From: Bremerella sp. P1
Lineage (GTDB): Bacteria > Planctomycetota > Planctomycetia > Pirellulales > Pirellulaceae
Direction of reading: 5' to 3'
Assembly (NCBI RefSeq): GCF_028748185.1
Contig: NZ_CP118164.1
Location: forward strand, 1,922,001 to 1,986,000
Length of the DNA stretch: 64,000 nt
Shown here: one piece after another, positions 56,292 to 64,000 of the stretch
Layout: the number at the start of each line of letters is the position of its first letter
Position numbering within the stretch: position 1 is the stretch's first letter
The notes under the pieces: model-generated
What the model saw: the letters and a program-made list of their open reading frames with translations, nothing else
The model's database searches: none
What the model was told of the DNA's origin: nothing
Translations under genes and position numbers: made by a program

Positions 56292-56906
56292 CTATTCGCC
56301 GTAGCCTGCCTGGTGGCGTGGAAGGGTCGCCACATGCGGGACGTCCTGCTCTTTCGCCGCGGTCTGCGAATTCAAGTCACTACCAGCGACTTCAATGGCT
56401 CCGCCGCAACCATCGCAGCAGTATTCGACAACACACTTATAAACGGGTACTTCCACCGTAATGGTCTTCTTCACCAGGATCTTGCGGGTTCGGCAATGAC
56501 TGGCTACCGGGGCCTTGGTGCAGCACCCTGCGGCACAGTCGCCACAGCCGGCCTCGCCACAACCCATCTTCTTATGACCCCACAGCGAAATCCCGAACAA
56601 GGAATCAGGAAACATCGAGCTGGGGTTCAGCCCACAGACATCTTCGCACTCGCAGTTGAAGACCGTCTTCTTGACCTTCTTCATTTCGCAAACGATGTGT
56701 GTTCGCTTCTGGCAGGCGCACTGCTGCGTGCAATGAGCACAACAGCCTGGATCGCCGTAGACCATCTGTTCCATCGATTCGATGGGTGGAATGCCTTCCA
56801 CTTGGGTTGGAACCGGCGGAACAATCACCGGATCCTCAGCTCGAACAGGACCGATCGAGCTTGCTAACACGGCAAGCAGTATGGCAATGGTTACTTGGTA
56901 TCGCAT
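56292..56906 (-). CDS. Cysteine-rich secreted protein
   Basis: 204 aa with a signal peptide ending near residue 23 (GPVRAED). The mature part has 19 cysteines, mostly in CC, CxC and CxxC spacing between residues 55 and 165 (for example GDPGCCAHCTQQCACQK and YCCDGCGG). It resembles the Cys-rich secreted proteins seen in planctomycetes, which may crosslink the envelope or bind metal. No defined domain is recognised. It is monocistronic, upstream of the porin gene on the same strand in transcription order 56980 then 56292. Confidence 0.8.
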   Translation of the reverse strand: MRYQVTIAILLAVLASSIGPVRAEDPVIVPPVPTQVEGIPPIESMEQMVYGDPGCCAHCTQQCACQKRTHIVCEMKKVKKTVFNCECEDVCGLNPSSMFPDSLFGISLWGHKKMGCGEAGCGDCAAGCCTKAPVASHCRTRKILVKKTITVEVPVYKCVVEYCCDGCGGAIEVAGSDLNSQTAAKEQDVPHVATLPRHQAGYGE

Positions 56907-56979
56907 GGCTATTCTCTTCCCATATGGGCAATGTTGTTTGTAGTTCCGATCGCTGACGATCGCCTAAGTTGAGCATCGA

Positions 56980-58449
56980 CTAGAAATCGATTTGCAAACG
57001 TGTTTGGAATACGTGCAGTTCGCCATTGGAAGCGACCGGGTCATCGGTATTCGAGTAAACATACTGGAACATGACGCGTGTGAACGGGCTCAAATACCAG
57101 TTCAGTCCAGCCAAGTGCCGATCGTCGACACCACCGAAAATGTTATCGCTGTTCAAGTCGTCATGGGCATAGCGATAGACGACTTCCCAGGCTCCCGCCC
57201 CGTTGCAGATATAGTTATCTTCGGTGCGAACGCGGAAGAAGTTTTCGTAGGGGACGACGCGATTCGAGAACGAACCAGAGCGACGGTTGTACGGACGATT
57301 CTCACCGGTCAGGAAGTAGCTTGCCTGAACGTAGTAGTGATCGAACGATTCCGAACCGAAGTTATCGGTGTCTACCGAGACCCAGTTGTACTCCGTTTGC
57401 AGCGTGAACGATCCATAGACGTAGGCGGCTTCCAACCCAGCGAGATGATAGTAGTCGGCATCGATCACGCCGGTATCGACAATGTAAGGAGCAAGCGCCG
57501 AATCGGGACGATTTCGGAACTGCGTGTTCCCATCGCCCAGGTGACGCCAGCTATAGCCGATACCGGTATGGATCAGCCCGCGTCCGTCACTGGCTTCGTC
57601 GTACCAGGGAAGGTAAGTCACGCGACCGGTAATGGCCGAAGCGTCGGTATCCGATTCGTAAAACGGTGGCTTGGCACCTTGCTCGGACACAAACAAACCC
57701 ACACCGTAAGTCCAATTCGCTTTGGAGTTGTCCGAATGAGCCATCACGCCCATGTTACGTCCCAACAGAAACGGGCTGGAGCGTTCCATGGTTTCCAGGT
57801 ACTTGTTGGCCGTTAGCTGCTCCATGCTGAACGGTTCAAAGAAGTGCCCAACCCGAAAGTTCTGGATATAGGGCAATTCTCCGAAGTCGACATAGACGTC
57901 CAGCAGGTTTACCTGAGCCGCTACATCGAACCAAAGTCGGTAGGTCGTGTTCTCGAGAACATTGCCTCCCAGTTCAACCCAGCACCAACGAAGCTTCAAT
58001 TCATCTTCGGCATCACCCACCTGATCCAGGCTGGCTTGGTTCTGCGAGAAGTTGGCGACGTCATAGAAGAATCGTCCACCAACTTTAACCGACGGCTTCA
58101 AGGCCGCGGACGCTGCCGCTTTCTCCTCGGCCTTTTCAACCGAAGTGCGCCATTTCATCAGGCTATCGACATCTTCGACGATGTCCGGCGCCCCATTATG
58201 CGGCGCGCTGACGTTCATGGCAGGCACACCGCCGTTGTTATTGAACTTCTGGCGAGCTAGTTCACGCTTCAACTCGTCGATCTGCTGCTGCAAAGCGGCC
58301 GCTTGATCGGCGGAAATCACATGATCCGAAGGAGAAGTTGGAATTGGCGGCGCGTAAGTACTCATATCTGGTACGTCGTACTGTGCCCTAGCCGTACGCA
58401 TGCCTAAGACCACCAGCAGAGCGGTGGCCGTCACGATCCATCGTGTCAT
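56980..58449 (-). CDS. Outer-membrane porin, OprO/OprP-like
   Basis: 489 aa, signal peptide to about residue 22 (TARAQ). An N-terminal coiled-coil (AAALQQQIDELKRELARQ) is followed by a 16-18-strand-like beta-barrel: alternating aromatic strands such as FKPSVKVGGRFFYDV and FTRVMFQYVYSN, ending TRLQIDF with a C-terminal phenylalanine as in outer-membrane proteins. Related to phosphate-selective porins; the transported ion is unknown. The ATG at 58449 starts the signal; the longer frame is not credible. Confidence 0.88.
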   Translation of the reverse strand: MTRWIVTATALLVVLGMRTARAQYDVPDMSTYAPPIPTSPSDHVISADQAAALQQQIDELKRELARQKFNNNGGVPAMNVSAPHNGAPDIVEDVDSLMKWRTSVEKAEEKAAASAALKPSVKVGGRFFYDVANFSQNQASLDQVGDAEDELKLRWCWVELGGNVLENTTYRLWFDVAAQVNLLDVYVDFGELPYIQNFRVGHFFEPFSMEQLTANKYLETMERSSPFLLGRNMGVMAHSDNSKANWTYGVGLFVSEQGAKPPFYESDTDASAITGRVTYLPWYDEASDGRGLIHTGIGYSWRHLGDGNTQFRNRPDSALAPYIVDTGVIDADYYHLAGLEAAYVYGSFTLQTEYNWVSVDTDNFGSESFDHYYVQASYFLTGENRPYNRRSGSFSNRVVPYENFFRVRTEDNYICNGAGAWEVVYRYAHDDLNSDNIFGGVDDRHLAGLNWYLSPFTRVMFQYVYSNTDDPVASNGELHVFQTRLQIDF

Positions 58450-58899
58450 AGAAGTCTGCCCCAATTTGAATTTCAGATGTCTGCCGGTCCATCCGTTGTC
58501 CGGCACCATTGGGTTCGACGAATTGCTATCAATGCCAACACACAAATTTGCGCGGAAAGCGGCCGGATGGCGTTTCCCGCATAGCGCAAATCGCCGTTAT
58601 GCCACTTGCGGTGAGCTTAACGAATGATTCCCACAAGTGGGGTTCTGGTGAGCACCACCTGTCCATTGCTACCTACCCACCATTTCGTGTGATTCCTCAT
58701 TGCTCATGGTTCAAAACTCGTGTTGATTCCCGCAATAGATGCCAAAAACAGGGTCATATTTGCGTGAATTCGTATCCATCCACACCATGCGCAAACCACG
58801 TAACCTAGGGTTCCGCAGTCTCGTTGCCATTGGCGGCGACGAATCTGATCGAACGATTCATGATGACGGCCAGAAAATGGCCATGGGGCAGGAGATTGA
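58450..58899. other. Intergenic region
   Basis: About 450 bases between divergent porin and chemoreceptor genes. Contains an imperfect CCCAC/GTGGG inverted repeat near 58630. No gene or clear promoter was recognised. Confidence 0.4.
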
Positions 58900-60762
58900 A
58901 TGATGCTTAACACGAAGGGGAAAATCGGGGGGCTGGTAGCGATCAGCTGCCTGTCCTTGGTACTGCTGATCGGTATCGGGTGGTCCGCGCTTTCCCAGCA
59001 GGTCCGCAGCCTGAACGACATCGTTGACAACCACTTTTTGGTGCTGATCGACGAGAAGATCACGCCGCTGCTCAAGACAGAGATCCTTCCGTTTCTGAAT
59101 GAAGAACTGGTCGAAACGCAAGAGATGCAAGGCAGCATCGTCCTGATGCTGGATGCCGACCGCGATGCCTACCAGGTGCTGATCGCCGAAATCGAGGCCC
59201 GCAACATGGCTCGTTCCGGTGACCAGGACGAGAAACGATACCAACAGTTTGTCACGGATCATGAAGACAACCTGTCCCAAATTGATCGCCGCATTGCCGG
59301 AGCTCGTGAGGGCATCTTCAGTGACGAAGCCATGGCTCATCTCGATGAGTCTCTGGCCCGATTGGATGCCTGGAAAGCCATTACCCGCAAGATTGTTTCG
59401 CTATCGGCACCAGGACAAGAGTTCGATCCAGAAGAGATACAGCGTCTCACCGCAGAATCGCTTGTTGCATTTGAAGCTTTCCGAGATCCACTGGATGGAG
59501 CCAAAGAGCAACTTCAACTCGATATTTCTGCCGCTCTGCAAGCGATTGATAAGAAGAAGCAACTGATCAACGAAAGTGAGCAAAAGGCCAGCGAGAGCCG
59601 TGAATCGGTCGTGGCCACCTCGCAGGAAGTTCGAGAAACGGCTTCCGCTTCGGTCAGTAGCTTTCTCATCATCGGCGGCTTGGCGATCGCTCTGACGATG
59701 GTCTTGGGCGTGCTCATTGCCCGCTCGATTATCACTCCACTCAACCAAACGATTCGCATGCTCGATGGCATTGCCGCCAGCGGTGGTGACCTGACGAAGC
59801 GTCTCGTCATGAATCGACGCGACGAATTTGGCCGTTTGGCTAACTCGTTCAATCGTTTCGTGGAGAAGATCCAAAACGTTGTCAGCCGTATCGCCGACGA
59901 TTCGGAAGTCCTTGTTTCCTCTTCCGCAGAACTGAACGAGACTTCTGGCAGCCTCTCGAAGGGTGCGGAAGACACCTCGCTACGTAGTTCTTCGGTTGCT
60001 GCAGCGGCGGAAGAAATGTCGGTGTCGATCTCCAACATTCAGCGTACGACGCACGACATGAACCACAGCTTCTCGATGGTTTCGACCGCCGTGGAAGAGA
60101 TGACCCGCAGCATTTCCGAGATTGCCAATAACACCGAGCAGTCGTCGACCATTGCGAACTCGGCTCAAATCACCGTGGGCAGCAGTCATGAAAAGATGCA
60201 GCTCTTGAGTCAAGCCGCTGAAGAGATCGGACGAGTGACGGAAGTGATTCAGGACATCGCCGAGCAAACCAACTTGCTGGCCTTGAATGCGACGATTGAA
60301 GCTTCCCGAGCTGGTGAAGCCGGACGAGGCTTTGCCGTGGTGGCTACGGAAGTGAAAGCCTTGGCTCGCCAAACGGCCGAAGCTACTGACGACATTCGCT
60401 CGCGTATCGCAGGCATTCAGTCGTCGGCCAGCCTCGCGGTGGAAACGATTTCGGATGTCGACAATGTCGTGAAGCAAGTTCACAACATCTCGACAACGAT
60501 CGCTGCCGCCGTGGAAGAACAACGCTGCGTCGCTCAGAGCATCTCCGAGCAGCTCACCAGCGTCGCTGGCGGTGTTCAATCGGTCTCGCACAGTCTCGAT
60601 CAGTCGACCGAAGCCAGTGCCGAAGTTAGCCGCAATATCGCCCAGGTGGAAGATGTTGCCAAGCGAACCTCAGGCGACGCCGCCAAGACCGGCAGCGTGG
60701 GAACTCGCATGACATCGCTGGCCTCGAAGCTGAACGAAACGTTGAGTGAGTTCAGCTACTAA
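58900..60762 (+). CDS. Methyl-accepting chemotaxis protein
   Basis: 620 aa. TM helices at about 8-30 and 248-270 bracket a helical periplasmic sensor (about 30-245). A HAMP domain follows (about 272-325), then a coiled-coil signalling domain with the hairpin tip IAEQTNLLALNATIEASRAG at about 452-472. GGAG lies at 58891-58894; ATG at 58900 or 58903. It would link chemosensing to a CheA kinase encoded elsewhere. The ligand is unknown. Confidence 0.92.
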   Translation: MMLNTKGKIGGLVAISCLSLVLLIGIGWSALSQQVRSLNDIVDNHFLVLIDEKITPLLKTEILPFLNEELVETQEMQGSIVLMLDADRDAYQVLIAEIEARNMARSGDQDEKRYQQFVTDHEDNLSQIDRRIAGAREGIFSDEAMAHLDESLARLDAWKAITRKIVSLSAPGQEFDPEEIQRLTAESLVAFEAFRDPLDGAKEQLQLDISAALQAIDKKKQLINESEQKASESRESVVATSQEVRETASASVSSFLIIGGLAIALTMVLGVLIARSIITPLNQTIRMLDGIAASGGDLTKRLVMNRRDEFGRLANSFNRFVEKIQNVVSRIADDSEVLVSSSAELNETSGSLSKGAEDTSLRSSSVAAAAEEMSVSISNIQRTTHDMNHSFSMVSTAVEEMTRSISEIANNTEQSSTIANSAQITVGSSHEKMQLLSQAAEEIGRVTEVIQDIAEQTNLLALNATIEASRAGEAGRGFAVVATEVKALARQTAEATDDIRSRIAGIQSSASLAVETISDVDNVVKQVHNISTTIAAAVEEQRCVAQSISEQLTSVAGGVQSVSHSLDQSTEASAEVSRNIAQVEDVAKRTSGDAAKTGSVGTRMTSLASKLNETLSEFSY

Positions 60763-60790
60763 GCACTCCCAGCGAAGATAGGAGCAAACA

Positions 60791-60824
60791 AAAGACTCGG
60801 CCGGCATCTACCGACCGAGTCTTT
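60791..60824. terminator. Bidirectional intrinsic terminator
   Basis: 10-bp stem AAAGACTCGG/CCGAGTCTTT (60791-60800 with 60815-60824), A-rich left and T-rich right, between the chemoreceptor and the convergent GH13 gene. Confidence 0.85.
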
Positions 60825-60858
60825 CCATTTCTTGTTCACTTCCGACCGCGAAGTGGCC

Positions 60859-62664
60859 TTATACCGAGATGCCGCGAATCTCTCCTTCTCCAATCAATAC
60901 TCCCAGCGTCCCAATTGCCCAAGTATTTGTTTGATCTGGCATCGGCAGTGTGCACTGGGAAAGGAGAACATCGCCGGTCAATTCGACGTGGACATCGCCG
61001 GCCACTTCGTCCGGAGAGCCCAGCCGAACAATCGCAAACGCTGACTCGCCGGCATGCTGATATTGTATCAGTGCTGCGTGGGATAGCGCGTCCCAACGTG
61101 CCTGAAGATTCGGACCGCCGAAGAGTCCTCGCTTCTTCCACGTCTTTCGGAGACCAATCAGCTCGCGGTACCACTGTAGCGTCTCCTCACTCCCCTTCTC
61201 TCGCAGACCGATCTGCGATTTCCGAAACGCAGCCTTCGACAAGCAAGACACGGTATCGGTCCAGTCGTGCTGCGGGTACTCGCGACGACGTCCCTTCTCG
61301 ACCGCATCGCGAAGGTGCGCATCGCCGAAGTCGGCAAAGAAGTAGAAAGGTTTCTCGGACGCAAACTCTTCTCCCATGAAGAGCATCGGAATCGCTGGCA
61401 ACAGCAACATCAAAGCAGCCGCCGCGCGATGGGCCTCATGTGACGTGACCTGATGCAAACGTCGACCATCGGGATGGTTGCCAATGAAGTCGTGATTCTG
61501 AATCGAAAAGATCAACGACTCCCAGTCCGCTGCGTTGCCGTCTTCTGCCAGCGGAATGCGGCGACGTTTCTCCTCGAACGTTCCTCGAAACGCATATCCA
61601 CGTCGCAGAACCATATCGATGTCCTCGCCGGCGATGTAACGCCGATCCGACATATGCTCCTCGGGACGAGTCTCGGCAGCTACCGCATGCAGAAAGTCGT
61701 CGCACCAGATGGCATCGAAACCGTACCCTCCGGCGGAAAGCGGCGTGAGAAGCTCTGGATCGTAAACATTGCTTTCCGCAATCAGATGTAGCTCGCGTCC
61801 CAGATCCGTTTGCATCTGGGCGAACACTTCCCCCACTTCAGCCACAATGTGCGACGAAGATTCGTCCAGGATGCAGTGCGTGGCATCGAGCCGGAGACCA
61901 TCAAAGTGAAACTCTTCAATCCAGTAGCGGACGTTCGCGATAATGTAGTCCCGCATCATCGCACTGCCTTCACCATCCAGGTGCGGGGCATCTCCCCATA
62001 CTGTTTGGTGTCTCGGCGAAACATAGCCACCAAAAGGATGCAGGTAGTTGCCCTCGGCTCCAAAGTGGTTGTAGACCACGTCCAGAATCATGGCGATCCC
62101 TAGCCGATGGGCCACGTCCACCAGTTGCTTCAGTTCATCTGGAGTTCCGAAAGTGTTTCGTGGTGCGAAGAAATTCGTTCCGTCGTATCCCCAGTTCCAT
62201 CTTCCGGCCGACTGAGCAACCGGCATGATCTCGATCGCCGTAATACCCAGATCGACCAACTCTTCCAATCGATCGATCGCAGCCAGGTACGTTCCTTCCT
62301 TGGTAAACGTACCGATGTGTAGTTCGTACAGAATCATCTCATCCTTGGGCAGCCCGCTCCATGCCTGATCACGCCAGTGATAAGCGGCTGGATCGGTCCA
62401 CTGGGATGGGCCATGGACTCCGTCCGGTTGAAATCGGCTGGCCGGGTCTGGCCTGGGATTTCCGTCTGGCACGCGAAACCAATAACGCGTCCCAGGGCTT
62501 ACGTTTGCCGTGGCGGTGAATACGCGATCCTCCGTCGCATCCATGGGCAACTCTTGTGCGTGCTCACCTTCAATCCGCAGCGTAAGCTGCTCACACGCTG
62601 GTGCATGAACAGTGAACAGGACGTTGCCATCTTCCAGACGGCGGGGGCCAAAGGCGCGAAGCAT
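60859..62664 (-). CDS. treZ: Malto-oligosyltrehalose trehalohydrolase (GH13)
   Basis: 601 aa. N-terminal beta-sandwich (about 1-105), then the GH13 barrel: catalytic aspartate D260 in DGLRLDATH, acid/base E297 in LIAESN, and D392 in NHDFIGN. ELHIGTFTKEGT and GYDGTNFFAP are TreZ hallmarks. It releases trehalose from maltooligosyl trehalose, in the cytoplasm. No TreY partner is in the window, so the pathway must be completed elsewhere. The upstream gene on the other side is a sulfatase in the opposite direction. Confidence 0.92.
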   Translation of the reverse strand: MLRAFGPRRLEDGNVLFTVHAPACEQLTLRIEGEHAQELPMDATEDRVFTATANVSPGTRYWFRVPDGNPRPDPASRFQPDGVHGPSQWTDPAAYHWRDQAWSGLPKDEMILYELHIGTFTKEGTYLAAIDRLEELVDLGITAIEIMPVAQSAGRWNWGYDGTNFFAPRNTFGTPDELKQLVDVAHRLGIAMILDVVYNHFGAEGNYLHPFGGYVSPRHQTVWGDAPHLDGEGSAMMRDYIIANVRYWIEEFHFDGLRLDATHCILDESSSHIVAEVGEVFAQMQTDLGRELHLIAESNVYDPELLTPLSAGGYGFDAIWCDDFLHAVAAETRPEEHMSDRRYIAGEDIDMVLRRGYAFRGTFEEKRRRIPLAEDGNAADWESLIFSIQNHDFIGNHPDGRRLHQVTSHEAHRAAAALMLLLPAIPMLFMGEEFASEKPFYFFADFGDAHLRDAVEKGRRREYPQHDWTDTVSCLSKAAFRKSQIGLREKGSEETLQWYRELIGLRKTWKKRGLFGGPNLQARWDALSHAALIQYQHAGESAFAIVRLGSPDEVAGDVHVELTGDVLLSQCTLPMPDQTNTWAIGTLGVLIGEGEIRGISV

Positions 62665-62851
62665 AGCGAACTCAATTCCAATGCAAAGGATTTCAATAAC
62701 GGCAAAATATCTAATACCGAGATTCGATTATTTAGCTGCCGGACGGATTCGACAAGGATTCATTTTCTCGATAATTTGTGGTTCGTATTTTGGTTTTCTT
62801 TTAGCTACAATCAGAGCCACCACTCTCAACTCTGCTTTTCGAGAACTCACC

Positions 62852-64000
62852 ATGACCAAGCTTTCCTCCTGGGTCCCGGCGTGGACCTTCGCTCTGATTT
62901 TCGTCACGTCCGCTTCCCTGTTTGCTGCCGACCAACCAAACATCATCGTCATTCTTTCCGATGACATGGGCTACTCGGATATTGGCTGCTACGGAAGTGA
63001 AATCCAAACACCGACACTCGACACTTTAGCCGACAACGGCTTGCGATTCTCGCAATTCTATAACACGGCCCGATGTTGTCCGACGCGGGCATCGTTGCTC
63101 TCCGGTCTTTATCCGCATCAGGCTGGTATCGGACATATGGTGACCGGCAACTACGACATCAGCAAGTTCCCAGGCTTTCAGATGGGATTGAATCAACGTT
63201 GCCAGACCATTGCTGAGGTCCTGAAGCCAGCAGGCTACACAACCTACATGACCGGCAAGTGGCACGTCTGCAATAACATTCGCCCCGAAGGCACCAAGAA
63301 GAATTGGCCGCGTCAACGTGGCTTCGATCACTTCTATGGCACGATCACCGGAGCTGGTAGCTTTTATGATCCGGCTGCTCTATGTCGTGACAATACGCTG
63401 ATCACTCCCGAGAACGATCCCGAATACCAGCCTGAGTTGTACTACTACACCGATGCTATCGGAGACAACGCAGTCCGCTTCCTGAAGCAGCATCACGAGC
63501 AATCCACTGACGACAACCCCTTCTTTCTTTATGTCGCCTTCACGGCCGCCCACTGGCCGATGCATGCTTTGCCGGAAGATATCGCCAAGTACGACGGCGT
63601 GTACGACAACGGCTTCACCGAGATCCGTGAGAATCGTCTCGCCAAGCTGAAGCAACTGGGACTGATCGACGCATCCTGGGAAATGTCACAACAAGCCGGC
63701 GACTGGGACAAAGTAAAACACAAAGAGTGGGAAATCCACAACATGAAAGTCTACGCGGCAATGATCGATCGCATGGACCAAAACATTGCCAAGATCACGG
63801 CCAGCCTGAAAGAATCGGGCGACTTCGACAACACGGTCATCTTCTTCATGCAAGACAACGGTGGCTGTGCCGAAGGGGTCGGACGTGGCAGCGATAAGAA
63901 TCTGCCCGAGGCCCGCCCGGCCATGGCAAGCGATGAATTGCAATTGGATATCATTCCCAAGTTCACTCGTGACGGACGACCGGTTCGTCATGGCCCGGAA
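62852..64000 (+). CDS. Arylsulfatase-family sulfatase, 3' cut by window
   Basis: 383 codons are present, running off the window end. Signal peptide to about residue 26 (LFAAD). LSDDMGYSDIG metal site and C75-C-P-T-R79 active-site motif, with GLYPHQAGIGHMV as in the 41122 sulfatase, its closest relative in the window. A stop lies beyond 64000. Confidence 0.92.
   Translation, partial: MTKLSSWVPAWTFALIFVTSASLFAADQPNIIVILSDDMGYSDIGCYGSEIQTPTLDTLADNGLRFSQFYNTARCCPTRASLLSGLYPHQAGIGHMVTGNYDISKFPGFQMGLNQRCQTIAEVLKPAGYTTYMTGKWHVCNNIRPEGTKKNWPRQRGFDHFYGTITGAGSFYDPAALCRDNTLITPENDPEYQPELYYYTDAIGDNAVRFLKQHHEQSTDDNPFFLYVAFTAAHWPMHALPEDIAKYDGVYDNGFTEIRENRLAKLKQLGLIDASWEMSQQAGDWDKVKHKEWEIHNMKVYAAMIDRMDQNIAKITASLKESGDFDNTVIFFMQDNGGCAEGVGRGSDKNLPEARPAMASDELQLDIIPKFTRDGRPVRHGPE

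Overview
The window looks like chromosome of a marine-type planctomycete of the Pirellulales group (Blastopirellula, Rhodopirellula, Bremerella and relatives). The evidence is gene content: four pairs of secreted planctomycete-type cytochrome c proteins with DUF1501/DUF1552 Tat proteins, five arylsulfatase-family genes, a DUF1559 prepilin-like protein, an ECF sigma/FecR/cytochrome operon and short Cys- or Tyr/His-rich secreted proteins. Assignment to a genus is not possible from the sequence alone.

Layout. 1-5.1 kb: end of a surface-glycan locus (NeuA-like cytidylyltransferase, CBS-nucleotidyltransferase resembling PtmE, a capsule-type transferase, GT2 and GT4 glycosyltransferases), perhaps for a legionaminic or other nonulosonic acid. 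5.4-16.5 kb: two cytochrome/DUF1501 pairs, a redoxin-like protein and a beta-propeller di-haem protein. 16.5-23.2 kb: an accessory region dominated by a minus-strand array of 24 tRNA genes for 17 amino acids (no Ser, Cys or Phe). It is interleaved with an RNA ligase, a small SAM methyltransferase, two unknown proteins and stretches predicted to fold into compact RNA. It is bordered by a perfect 27-bp inverted-repeat doublet and a tRNA 3'-half remnant at one end and a terminator-capped leader at the other. 23.4-28.5 kb: sialic acid use (double-domain sialidase, NanA-like lyase, divergent GntR/LacI-type regulator). 28.5-29.9 kb: DUF1559 protein and lipoprotein. 30.2-35.9 kb: a phosphorelay with a hybrid kinase, a receiver-kinase, a lone receiver and an unknown protein. 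35.9-39.7 kb: DUF1552 plus DUF1592-type cytochrome. 40.1-47.5 kb: hydrolase and four sulfatases in a row. 48.0-55.0 kb: ECF sigma, FecR-type protein, cytochrome, DUF1501. 55.3-64 kb: small secreted proteins, porin, chemoreceptor, trehalose-forming GH13 enzyme and a fifth sulfatase cut by the window end.

Much of the window is consistent with attack on complex, sulfated and sialylated polysaccharides, sensed by extracytoplasmic sigma and two-component systems. The most unusual part is the tRNA array. An RNA ligase within a co-directional run of divergent tRNAs, with no encoded CCA ends and several odd anticodons, resembles the tRNA-plus-repair arrangement of large phages more than ordinary chromosomal tRNA operons.
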